Source: an uncultured Hungatella sp.
Lineage (GTDB): Bacteria > Bacillota > Clostridia > Lachnospirales > Lachnospiraceae
Assembly: GCA_910585645.1 (NCBI GenBank)
Contig: CAJUFP010000002.1
Coordinates: forward strand, 44,255-108,254
DNA length: 64,000 nucleotides
Reading direction: 5' to 3'
The notes beneath the pieces were generated by a model, which was given only the letters and a program-made list of their open reading frames with translations, ran no database searches and had not been told where the DNA came from. Shown in pieces: positions 25,672 through 33,236 of the stretch (its first letter is position 1; each line of letters opens with the position of its first letter). A program made the translations under genes and the position numbers.

Positions 25672-26622
25672 TTATTTAGATAACGTTACCTTTGACATAA
25701 AATCATTATATGAACCCCATTTTTTTTCTACCACTGACGTGGAATAACCATCCATAAGCTTACAGTAATTCACTCTATTATTGGTAGTTCTTGTTCCAAC
25801 ACAGACTGTCATATGTCCCACTTTAGCACTATATGGACTTCCTGCTGCAAATCCCAAAAGGCATGGACGAGAAGCTGTTTCCGTTTTCACGTTTGAAAAA
25901 CTTGGATTTCTTTTATTTGTTACAGAAGCAGAATAACCATTATTCTTATTTTTTACATAATTTTTTATTGTTTTAGGAATATTATCGTTTGCATATCCTC
26001 CTTCCGCATTTATCAAAGCATCAACTTCTGATTCAACATCCTGAAACGTCATGCCTGAAGCCAGACTGCTATAACCATTATTAGACCAGTGCCACATAAG
26101 ATTACTAATTGCGCCAACAATACAATTCCCTCCTTGGAGATTTGGGTTATATCGAGGCAATACATCATTTATCACATCAAAAGATTGATATATTTCTCCA
26201 GACTGATTAATATCTAACAAAGTTCCATTATTATAGATAGCAGGCATAGCGTTAATATAGAGATATAGTGCTGAAGCATCTCTTTTCTCTTTCTGGTACA
26301 TATCGTATGCGGGTGTACCAGTAGAAAACTCTAAAATTGAAAACTCATCATTATCTACAATCATGTAACCGACATTTTGAGAATTTGCCTCCACATAATA
26401 TAAATCACCAATAGGCGTCATCATATCTGCACCCAATAATTCATAACCATATTCAAGTTCAGCATCCCTCCAAACGGAATAGTTATCGTCTGTTTCGGAA
26501 ATTTCCTGTAAAAAAGCCGTTGCACTTTCTAATGCTTCATTATTTTTACCGGCCCATACTTGTATGCTACTAAACATACACATTCCCAAAGTTACCAGTG
26601 TCAATAAATTCAATTTTTTCAT
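25672..26622 (-). CDS. Exported papain-like cysteine protease (C39/C10-type)
   Basis: A 316-aa protein with a signal peptide ending SSIQVWA. After a pro-like region of about 150 aa, the catalytic Cys lies in GGNCIVGAISNLMWHW, the His in KVGHMTVCVG and the Asn/Asp site near LMDGYSTSV. This order fits secreted papain-fold peptidases. Under the four-box promoter at 26,669-26,705. AT-rich composition indicates separate acquisition. Secreted protease next to a lipoprotein suggests degradation of hostile peptides or wall remodelling. Confidence 0.7.
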   Translation of the reverse strand: MKKLNLLTLVTLGMCMFSSIQVWAGKNNEALESATAFLQEISETDDNYSVWRDAELEYGYELLGADMMTPIGDLYYVEANSQNVGYMIVDNDEFSILEFSTGTPAYDMYQKEKRDASALYLYINAMPAIYNNGTLLDINQSGEIYQSFDVINDVLPRYNPNLQGGNCIVGAISNLMWHWSNNGYSSLASGMTFQDVESEVDALINAEGGYANDNIPKTIKNYVKNKNNGYSASVTNKRNPSFSNVKTETASRPCLLGFAAGSPYSAKVGHMTVCVGTRTTNNRVNYCKLMDGYSTSVVEKKWGSYNDFMSKVTLSK

Positions 26623-26668
26623 AGAAATTCTCCTCTCTCTGTTATAAAGATACGATACCAGAAAAAAA

Positions 26669-26705
26669 CTTAAGCCTCCCTAAAACATTTCTTAAAAAAT
26701 CTTAA
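26669..26705 (-). promoter_or_regulatory. Four-box response-regulator site, cysteine protease
   Basis: CTTAA 26,669, CCTAA 26,679, CTTAA 26,691, CTTAA 26,701: steps 10, 12, 10. On the minus strand TGGTAT follows the last box as an extended -10. Confidence 0.75.
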
Positions 26706-26914
26706 GCCAAAACCACGGCCAAAAATTCCCATGGGCAGCCTCCAGAAATCCTCCGGGTAATCCAAATCCCCTATTTCCAGATATTTATCCTCCTTCTAGT
26801 CCTCCATTTTTCCTTTCCCTATACTGGTAATACCTTCGAATCAGTACCTTTTCCCTGCCCAGAAACTGGCCATAAAAAAAAGGCGCTTTACATTTGCCTT
26901 GTCCCTCACTCATT
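26706..26914. repeat. Remnant of permease 3' end and flanking sequence
   Basis: Near 26,885-26,917 the minus strand reads ATACGGAATGAGTGAG...AAGGCAAAT, matching the end and 3' flank of the permease gene at 30,725. The rest holds short broken frames only. A 42-codon frame (26,785-26,913) starts inside this remnant without an RBS and is not called. Confidence 0.5.
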
Positions 26915-27470
26915 CCGTATCATAGCCGCCGGTTTCCCTCACTATGATTTAACCACCCCTTTCGACAGGCTCATCCCTGTAGTTCCCTTCTTTACCTCCA
27001 TTTACTTCCTGGCCTTTCCCTTCTGGGCAGCCGGTTACATTCTATGTGTAAGAATCAGCAGAAACCAGGCCATGACCCTTCTCTGCGGAGATTTCCTGGC
27101 AAAAGGAGTCTGCCTGGCCTTCTTTCTGCTCCTCCCCACCACCAATATCCGCCCGGAGATTTCAGAACAGGGAACCTGGGAAGCCCTGCTTTTATGGCTC
27201 TATAAGACAGACTCCCCGGACAACCTGTTTCCCTCCATTCACTGCCTGGTAAGCTGGCTCTGCTTTGCAGGCATGCGCAGACAGCCCACAGTCCCCCTCC
27301 CCTGCCAGGCCGCCACCCTGCTCATGGCCCTTCTGGTCTTTCTCTCCACTCTGTTTACCAGACAGCATGTAATCGCTGATGTCCTGGGAGCCATTGTGAT
27401 TGGAGAAACGTGCTACCGGATCGCCTCTATTCCCCGGGGCCGCGACTGTTATGACAGGATTGTCTCCTAA
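26915..27470 (+). pseudogene. 5'-truncated duplicate of the PAP2 phosphatase gene
   Basis: The sequence from CCGTAT at 26,915 repeats 24,283 onward (offset 2,632) almost base for base. The first 107 bp of the gene are missing, and near 27,465 about 36 bp of the 3' end have been lost. No start signal. The junction carries the microhomology CCGTAT. Confidence 0.85.
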
Positions 27471-27472
27471 CA

Positions 27473-27535
27473 AAAGCGCTATTCCCTCAGCCATACCATG
27501 TTTCCTTATATGGCCTAAAAGAATAGCGCTTTCCT
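27473..27535. terminator. Duplicated terminator hairpin
   Basis: Copy of the 24,877 hairpin: AAAGCGCTATTC and GAATAGCGCTTT, between the PAP2 remnant and the coiled-coil gene. Confidence 0.65.
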
Positions 27536-27594
27536 CTCTTATTCCCGGAATCTTCCAGCCTATCCGAAATTACGTTCCCTTGTTTCTCTCATAT

Positions 27595-28263
27595 TCAGAA
27601 ATTCAGCCCTCCCTTCCCTTTCAGTTCCTTCTCCACTTTGGCCAGCTTTCGTTTCAGTTCCCCGGCTTTCTTAGGATCTGTTTCCGCCTTAATCTGCTCC
27701 TTTAACTGCTTTTTCTTCAGCTTCAGCTTTTGAATCTTCTGGGACTGGCTGCCTGCACCTTCTGTCCGATTACCGGCCTTTTTCACAGCCCCTTCCTCTG
27801 CCGGGGAATCCTTTGTCTGTTCCCCTTCTCCTTTTTCTCCCGAAGGCTGAGCCGGGCGGTCAAACTGGATTTTGGAGTTCCCATTTTCATCCGCCACTAC
27901 CTCATAATGTCCAAAAGATTCCACTTTTTCCTCAGGAATATACTGGTCCAGAGCCTTTCTTCTGACCGTGCCGGCTCCCATCTTTCCATCTTTGCCGGGT
28001 TCCGCCACCGGGCCTATATCCGCCGCCTGGCGAACCTGAGTGACCCGTACCGCCTCACCAGCCGCCCCGGCACTTTCTGCCACAGCTAACCCATCACCTT
28101 TCACCCCATCTCCCGCCTTTTCACCTTCACTCACTTTTCCGCTTTCATTTACCTTTACAGCCTCTCCCGCTTTTTCCGTTTTTCCTTCCTTTAACCCGGT
28201 ATCCGCCTTCAAAGCTACTGCCTCCTGTCCCAGCCTGCTGTTTGGAACCATCTCAATCGCCAT
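27595..28263 (-). CDS. Low-complexity coiled-coil protein of unknown function
   Basis: A 222-aa protein without signal peptide. The N-terminal half is Glu/Lys/Ala/Val-rich. The middle holds SFGHYEVVADENGNSKIQFD. The C-terminal 55 residues are a basic coiled coil (KLKLKKKQLKEQIKAE, KLAKVEKELKGK). Its start lies 46 bp after the permease stop, so it is probably co-transcribed. The 3' end is duplicated at 24,996. No family is recognised. Confidence 0.6.
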   Translation of the reverse strand: MAIEMVPNSRLGQEAVALKADTGLKEGKTEKAGEAVKVNESGKVSEGEKAGDGVKGDGLAVAESAGAAGEAVRVTQVRQAADIGPVAEPGKDGKMGAGTVRRKALDQYIPEEKVESFGHYEVVADENGNSKIQFDRPAQPSGEKGEGEQTKDSPAEEGAVKKAGNRTEGAGSQSQKIQKLKLKKKQLKEQIKAETDPKKAGELKRKLAKVEKELKGKGGLNF

Positions 28264-28309
28264 AATCTTATTCTCCTTTTTAATTTTATTTTTTCAACTG
28301 CCAGTTCAC

Positions 28310-29569
28310 TCACTCATACCGCAAAGCCTCAATAGGCTCTGCACCTGCCGCCTTAGAAGCAGGATAAATCCCAAAGAAAATTCCAACCAGTGCCGAAAAC
28401 GACACAGCCAGCACCACCACAGTAGGCTTTATGACCACCCCAATTCCCAGTGCCACACCGCCCAGACCCATCAGTCCGGCCGCCAAAGCCACCCCTGTCA
28501 GACCACCCAGTGCCGAAAGCACCGCAGATTCCGTCAGAAACTGAATCAGAATATCCCTGGTCTTAGCCCCAAGAGCCTTTCGTATCCCGATCTCCCTGGT
28601 GCGCTCCGTCACAGAAACCAGCATAATATTCATAATTCCGATCCCTCCTACCAGCAGCGAAATGGCCGCAATCCCGCCCACTGCCGCAGACAGGCTTCTC
28701 ATCATGGAATCCACATCCCTCATCTGCCCTATTGCCGTCTGAGTAAAGTAATCCCCCGGCTCCCGTCTCTTCACCCTGGCAATATAGGCAAGAATCCGGT
28801 TCATAAACTCCTCCATGTCGATTCCCTCCGCTCCGAAAAGGTGGCAGTAATGAAACATATCCCCATGCCGTACCAAAACAGTCTCAGGCACAAAGGCTGC
28901 ACCTGTATCCCTGTTTCCTCCCATTAAAAGAGCCTGGAACGCATTCATTTCCTTTTTGTATACCCCTACTACCGTATACTCATCCATACTGCCGTTCATT
29001 GCCGTCCGAAACCTGCTGCCCACCGCATTTTCCTTGCCGAAAAGCTTTTTTGCACTCCCCACCTCCATAACCACGTTCTTTTTCTGTGCCAGAATATCCC
29101 TCTCATTCAGATACCGCCCATAAACCATAGTCATAGGCTGCACCTTTTGGTAGCCCTCATTAATTCCCTGAAAATTGAACTGCATTTTCCTCTGTTTTGC
29201 CTGCACTTCGCCGGAAGCAGAACTGCCGCTGTCTATGTACGCGATCTCATCACCAAACACCTCCTTCATTCTTTTCAGATCCTCCAGAGTAAAAAAATCA
29301 CTTGCCCGCACATCATCCGCCATAATGGAAATATACGCCTGGGTGATTCCCACATCCTTGTAGATGTCCGAAAATAATTTCCGCATGGTGTCCCCAATAG
29401 AAACAATGGAGATCACTGACCCGATTCCGATGATAATGCCCAGCATAGTCAGGGCAGACCGCATTTTGTTGGCACGGATCGCAAGAAATGCCATCTCCAT
29501 GTTTTCCACAATCATCAGGCCTCCCAGCCACTGCCTGGCCCGGCTGGCTGCCTGTTTGAGCAATTTCAT
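28310..29569 (-). CDS. MacB/FtsX-type ABC transporter permease
   Basis: Start ATG 29569 behind AAGGAGG gives 419 aa. The N-terminal segment IRANKMRSALTMLGIIIGIG is the MacB permease signature. A periplasmic-type core domain follows, then three C-terminal membrane segments with TERTREIGIRKALGA, the FtsX coupling helix. Such permeases pair with a LolD-like ATPase to expel peptides or drugs. No ATPase gene is in the window, so the partner may be supplied elsewhere. Preceded by the four-box array at 29,616. Confidence 0.85.
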   Translation of the reverse strand: MKLLKQAASRARQWLGGLMIVENMEMAFLAIRANKMRSALTMLGIIIGIGSVISIVSIGDTMRKLFSDIYKDVGITQAYISIMADDVRASDFFTLEDLKRMKEVFGDEIAYIDSGSSASGEVQAKQRKMQFNFQGINEGYQKVQPMTMVYGRYLNERDILAQKKNVVMEVGSAKKLFGKENAVGSRFRTAMNGSMDEYTVVGVYKKEMNAFQALLMGGNRDTGAAFVPETVLVRHGDMFHYCHLFGAEGIDMEEFMNRILAYIARVKRREPGDYFTQTAIGQMRDVDSMMRSLSAAVGGIAAISLLVGGIGIMNIMLVSVTERTREIGIRKALGAKTRDILIQFLTESAVLSALGGLTGVALAAGLMGLGGVALGIGVVIKPTVVVLAVSFSALVGIFFGIYPASKAAGAEPIEALRYE

Positions 29570-29615
29570 AAAGACCTCCTTCCTTTCCGTCATAGACACA
29601 ACATACCAGAAAAAC

Positions 29616-29652
29616 CTTAACCATCCTTAAACCATTTCTTAAAAAATCTTAA
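29616..29652 (-). promoter_or_regulatory. Four-box response-regulator site, first MacB-type permease
   Basis: CTTAA at 29,616, 29,626, 29,638 and 29,648: all four boxes perfect, steps 10, 12, 10. TGGTAT follows on the minus strand. The array overlaps the stop of the RND remnant. Confidence 0.8.
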
Positions 29653-29812
29653 TCCTGCTATGGCGGACTCTATCCAGCAAAGTGTAAAACACCGGAAGCA
29701 TAAAAAGACTTAACATAGTAGAGGCAGTCAATCCCCCGATATTCACCAACGCTAGATCCCTGGTAGTAGTTCCTGTGCTGCCAATCGCCATAGCCATAGG
29801 AATCATAGATAA
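29639..29812 (-). pseudogene. C-terminal remnant of an RND efflux transporter
   Basis: The minus strand encodes IPMAMAIGSTGTTTRDLALV, then NIGGLTASTMLSLFMLPVFY, then TLLDRVRHSRIKIF and stop. This is the last membrane segments of AcrB-like RND pumps. The gene is cut at about 29,812 by foreign sequence, so some 950 codons are missing. Confidence 0.85.
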
Positions 29813-30162
29813 TTGACATAGAATACTACTTGCTTAACAGCGAAAAGCATTTCTCGTTCAAAGACAGGTATGTAAATGTCATCTTGAAGCTGATGTGCTA
29901 CCACCATGTATCCATACAATGGAAAGGCTGGATTGACCGCCCATCGCCGCAGGCTGTAGAGAAAGCAATTAACATGATTATGGAAAACCATTCAGGCTGG
30001 CTGAATGTATTGCTGCCAGAGAAAAATACTCTTGTGGTTTTTGAATGGGACTGTTTAAACTTGTCAGTATATAACTCGCCGGAAGAAGTACAGTCAATCA
30101 TGCAGAAAATAGCCGCTTCCGAAGGACTGTTCTGGCGTAAATCAGAGGTAAACGAAATGTAA
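29813..30162 (+). CDS. Hypothetical protein, probably 5'-truncated
   Basis: An open frame of about 115 codons begins right after a stop at the RND junction. It has no ATG or RBS at its head; TTG at 29,830 is the first possible start. The content includes YYLLNSEKHFSFKDRYVNVI, WKGWIDRPSPQAVEKA and SGWLNVLLPEKNTLVVFEWD. No family recognised. It stands 79 bp ahead of the 50-aa IGGAD protein, which may be its operon partner. Confidence 0.45.
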
Positions 30163-30241
30163 AGAGGTGTTTTCCCGTTCTAAAGAGTACCAAACTAAGA
30201 TTTAAGAAATGATTTACAAATGAAATATAGGAAGGATTGTT

Positions 30242-30394
30242 ATGATGAAGAAAATTGGAGCTGGCATTGGAGTATTGGGAATGATAATAATTCTAATCAA
30301 AATTATATCAGATGCTAAAGACAAAAAAGCGGCAACCACGAATATTATCGGCGGTGCAGATGAACCGACCATAATATTCTTAAAGGAAAAGTAA
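30242..30394 (+). CDS. 50-aa membrane protein with OadB-like IGGADxPT motif
   Basis: RBS AGGAAGG lies upstream of ATG ATG at 30,242. The product has one membrane segment (IGAGIGVLGMIIILIKII) and ends NIIGGADEPTIIFLKEK. IIGGADGPTxIF is a conserved motif of the beta subunit of sodium-pumping decarboxylases, around an Asp linked to Na+ movement. Here the motif stands alone in a mini-protein. Function is unknown. Confidence 0.65.
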   Translation: MMKKIGAGIGVLGMIIILIKIISDAKDKKAATTNIIGGADEPTIIFLKEK

Positions 30395-30405
30395 TGGAAC
30401 TACCC

Positions 30406-30700
30406 AGCTTGCCTGTAGGTTCATGCCTGCCATCCCAAGGGAAATCCCCCCGGAACAGTATACCGACTTTTTCCCGTGACTATTGCCAATATTTTTTTGT
30501 TTCCAAAAGCATGATTTTGCCATCCACGACAAGGGGGACAGGAACTCCCAAGCCCATATCCTGCTTACCATGTAGGCTATAGACGAAAAAGGCAGGGGGA
30601 TTGACCATCCCCCACCGTCCACATGGGCTTGCTGCCCGCCAGAAAGCCGTATTGTTCCTACTAATTGGGGATAACACAAGTTGTCAGAAGGCATCCTAAA
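30406..30700 (+). pseudogene. MobA/MobL relaxase remnant
   Basis: Broken frames encode PAIPREIPPEQYTDFF, stop, then FAIHDKGDRNSQAHILLTM, stop, AIDEKGR. The HDKG..NxHAHI-like block is the metal-binding His motif of MobA/MobL relaxases, with one His replaced (SQAH). Only the N-terminal third is left. It marks a past mobilisable-element insertion between the RND and permease genes. Confidence 0.7.
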
Positions 30701-30724
30701 AACGCCTCTTATTTGCCTTCTTTC

Positions 30725-32059
30725 TCACTCATTCCGTATGGCGGCCAGGGGGCTTAGGGCCATTGCTCTGAGAGCAGGGAAAAAACCTGCCGCCATTCCC
30801 ACCAGAACCGAAAATACCAGAGCAGAAAAAGACAGCCACCAGGGTATCCAGGAGATTGCTCCCCCAGTCCCGATTCCCATGGATTCCAGTTTCAGCAAAT
30901 GGTTCATCCCATAAGAAATTCCATAACTTAATACCACCCCCGTAACACCACCTAAAAAGCCTATAAAAGCCGATTCTAGTAAAAACATATTCCGTATACT
31001 CCCCAGATCACAGCCCAGTACCTTCAGCACCCCAATCTCCTTTGTCCGCTCATAGATTGACATCATCATGGTATTGGCAATCCCGATTGCCGCCACAATC
31101 AGAGATACAGCGCCGATTCCTCCCAGAACCGCCTGGATCATACCTGACTGCTTCTCCGTCTGCTCCAGCCATTCAATATTGCTGGAAGCCTGATACCCTG
31201 CCTCATTTAACTTCTCCTGCACTTCCCTTACATGCTTCATATGATCCACATTTACCTCAATGGTGTTGTAGACAAAATAAGGATACACCTTTCCCTTTTT
31301 GGTAGTTGGCTGCCCAGGGATTGGCTTTTTCTTAAAAATCCGTTTCAACTGCGTCTTTAAAAGGTCTATATCCGCATAAATCGAATAAGAATACTGAAAA
31401 TTTTTGTTTTTGCTCCCATCCACAATCCCATCCGCCTCAAGCAAATACTTTTTCGGCGGCTTCACCTGCTGATCTGCTTGCGCCCCATAATAGCTGTCCA
31501 TATCAAACGTGACAAACACTGGTTTTCTCATCAGATCCACATCCGGCAGCTTGTTGGTATCATAAAATCCCTTTCCTGTCTTGCGGTGGGTAAAATTTTT
31601 CAGGACTTCATTGCCATAAATCAGTCTCATCCCTTCCCCAGCTGCTGCTTTCCTGTTCTTTTGTATAGGAATCCGGTCCAGGTACTCCCTGGGAACCCCA
31701 TTCAGCGACACATAGGACGCTTCATAGGCTCCCTGCCTCAGCATGACCGAAAGCTGTAACATGGGAAAGACACTTTTTACATGCTCCATACCGGTAAACT
31801 CCTTTACTGTTTCATCCGTCAGCTGCTTCGGTTTCTCCTTTCCGTTATCTCCCTCATACCGCTGCATGACCTGTATGGTCGTCAGGCTTCCAGAAGATTC
31901 CACCAGCTCCCGGCTTCGTCTTTGCAACCCCAGCCCTAAGGAAATCATGACCACAATAGAACCTGTACCAATCACCACCCCCAGCACCGTCAAAAGGGTT
32001 CTCAGACGCCTCCTCTTTAAATTGTTAATACTCATAGAAAGCAAATCCCCAAATCTCAT
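30725..32059 (-). CDS. MacB/FtsX-type ABC transporter permease (second copy)
   Basis: Start ATG 32059, after AAAGGTG; TTG 14 codons earlier is less likely. 444 aa. INNLKRRRLRTLLTVLGVVI is the N-terminal permease signature, and YERTKEIGVLKVLGC the C-terminal coupling helix. The large extracytoplasmic domain lies between. It is about as long as the 28,310 permease but clearly divergent, so the two could form a heterodimer. No ATPase is adjacent. Under the four-box array at 32,126. Confidence 0.85.
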   Translation of the reverse strand: MRFGDLLSMSINNLKRRRLRTLLTVLGVVIGTGSIVVMISLGLGLQRRSRELVESSGSLTTIQVMQRYEGDNGKEKPKQLTDETVKEFTGMEHVKSVFPMLQLSVMLRQGAYEASYVSLNGVPREYLDRIPIQKNRKAAAGEGMRLIYGNEVLKNFTHRKTGKGFYDTNKLPDVDLMRKPVFVTFDMDSYYGAQADQQVKPPKKYLLEADGIVDGSKNKNFQYSYSIYADIDLLKTQLKRIFKKKPIPGQPTTKKGKVYPYFVYNTIEVNVDHMKHVREVQEKLNEAGYQASSNIEWLEQTEKQSGMIQAVLGGIGAVSLIVAAIGIANTMMMSIYERTKEIGVLKVLGCDLGSIRNMFLLESAFIGFLGGVTGVVLSYGISYGMNHLLKLESMGIGTGGAISWIPWWLSFSALVFSVLVGMAAGFFPALRAMALSPLAAIRNE

Positions 32060-32125
32060 ATTGTCCACCACACCTTTCAGGTCATCTTTTAAAATATCCA
32101 ACCTGAGTCAGCGTACCAGAATAAT

Positions 32126-32162
32126 CTTAACCAATTCTGAATCTGCCCTTAAGGATTCTGAA
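32126..32162 (-). promoter_or_regulatory. Four-box response-regulator site, second MacB-type permease
   Basis: CTTAA 32,126, CTGAA 32,137, CTTAA 32,148, CTGAA 32,158, close to the 10/12/10 spacing. TGGTAC follows on the minus strand. It overlaps the 3' end of the sortase gene, marking the cargo/ICE border. Confidence 0.65.
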
Positions 32163-32961
32163 GTATCTCTATCCCCGCCACCACAAAACGCTGCTCCTTC
32201 TTTTGATAGCTGCAGGTCACAAACAGCACCACTCTCTTTCCCTCTGCCAACTCCACATCTGTCTCATAAAGCCCACGTTCTTTCAGTTTTAGCATACCGT
32301 CAAATCCTTCCTTGCCGTTCCCTGTTATTGCCCGGCAGAGAGAACTCTCCTTGTCCTCCCATTCCTTAGCCGGTACATAAAAAGCAGCAAATACCTCATA
32401 GGTTTCATGTTCATACAATGTGTCCAAAGAAATCACCGGATTCTGCATCCAGAACTCCCTGTTCTTATACTTCATCAAATCCGCAAACATAGACCCGTTT
32501 TTCATATTGTGCCCATAGATACATACCGTCCCCTGCTTTGCTCCCAAACTTCCATGACCCACAAATGGAACTCCGGCATAAGAACTTTCTCCCGCAAAAT
32601 TCCTGTGAAGATAATGCTCCCTATCTCCCTGCCTCTCCATAACCGGATAGTCAATCCTTGTTCCCTCAACAAAAATCCATCCGGCAAAATCCGGATTTCC
32701 CTGATAAAGTGTCTGATACTCTGGAAGAATCTCTCTCCCAAACATTTCCCTGTCTTGATTTTCAATCCTTTCCACTTCTCCATCCCCATAATCTTCCACG
32801 GAAACTCCCATTTCTTCTTTACCCATTCTCACCTGCTCCCGCAAAGACTCAAACCTGTGCTCCTCTCCTGTCAGTCTCCATTGTCTTTGTACCAGAACCA
32901 TTGTCGTGAATAACACTGCCAATATGAAACCTCCCATTACTACCTTTTCTCCCAGTCTCAT
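32149..32961 (-). CDS. Class B sortase
   Basis: A 270-aa protein with an N-terminal membrane anchor (VVMGGFILAVLFTTMVLV). NPDFAGWIFVEGTRIDYPV is typical of SrtB enzymes. Catalytic residues are His151 (IYGHNM), Cys250 (VTCSY) and Arg258 (RFVV). It links surface proteins to peptidoglycan or builds pili. Its start overlaps the stop of the 92-aa gene (ATGA), making it the last gene of the transfer operon. The adhesin at base 1 is a possible client. Confidence 0.9.
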   Translation of the reverse strand: MRLGEKVVMGGFILAVLFTTMVLVQRQWRLTGEEHRFESLREQVRMGKEEMGVSVEDYGDGEVERIENQDREMFGREILPEYQTLYQGNPDFAGWIFVEGTRIDYPVMERQGDREHYLHRNFAGESSYAGVPFVGHGSLGAKQGTVCIYGHNMKNGSMFADLMKYKNREFWMQNPVISLDTLYEHETYEVFAAFYVPAKEWEDKESSLCRAITGNGKEGFDGMLKLKERGLYETDVELAEGKRVVLFVTCSYQKKEQRFVVAGIEILQNP

Positions 32962-33236
32962 TTCTCTTCCTCATATAGAATCTTAGAAAAGTAGAAAAAT
33001 CTATCCCCTACCCATCGACAGATTCTGTTCTCTGTCAAATACTCCTCTGTCATACATTCCGGATTGTCTCTTCCCCATCCGGTTCTCTCCAAAAACTCCT
33101 CCACACTCTCATACTCCTCCAAAGCCCTCACCGCCCGTACAAGTTTCTCCTTATTCCAATTCTCCCGAATCAAAAATTCCCGTTCCAAAATATCCGTCAA
33201 ACCATTGGGAAAGCCGCCATCTTTTTCATCATTCAT
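32958..33236 (-). CDS. Small ICE protein of unknown function
   Basis: Start ATG 33236, overlapping the VirD4 stop by 8 bp, gives 92 aa. Acidic and helical (LTDILEREFLIRENWNKEKL, ALEEYESVEEFLERTGW). Tightly coupled to virD4 and the sortase. It resembles short ICE proteins of Clostridia without assigned role. Confidence 0.6.
   Translation of the reverse strand: MNDEKDGGFPNGLTDILEREFLIRENWNKEKLVRAVRALEEYESVEEFLERTGWGRDNPECMTEEYLTENRICRWVGDRFFYFSKILYEEEK

Noticed and set aside
26785..26913. 42-codon small gene
   Set aside because: Its start lies inside a permease 3' remnant and there is no RBS.
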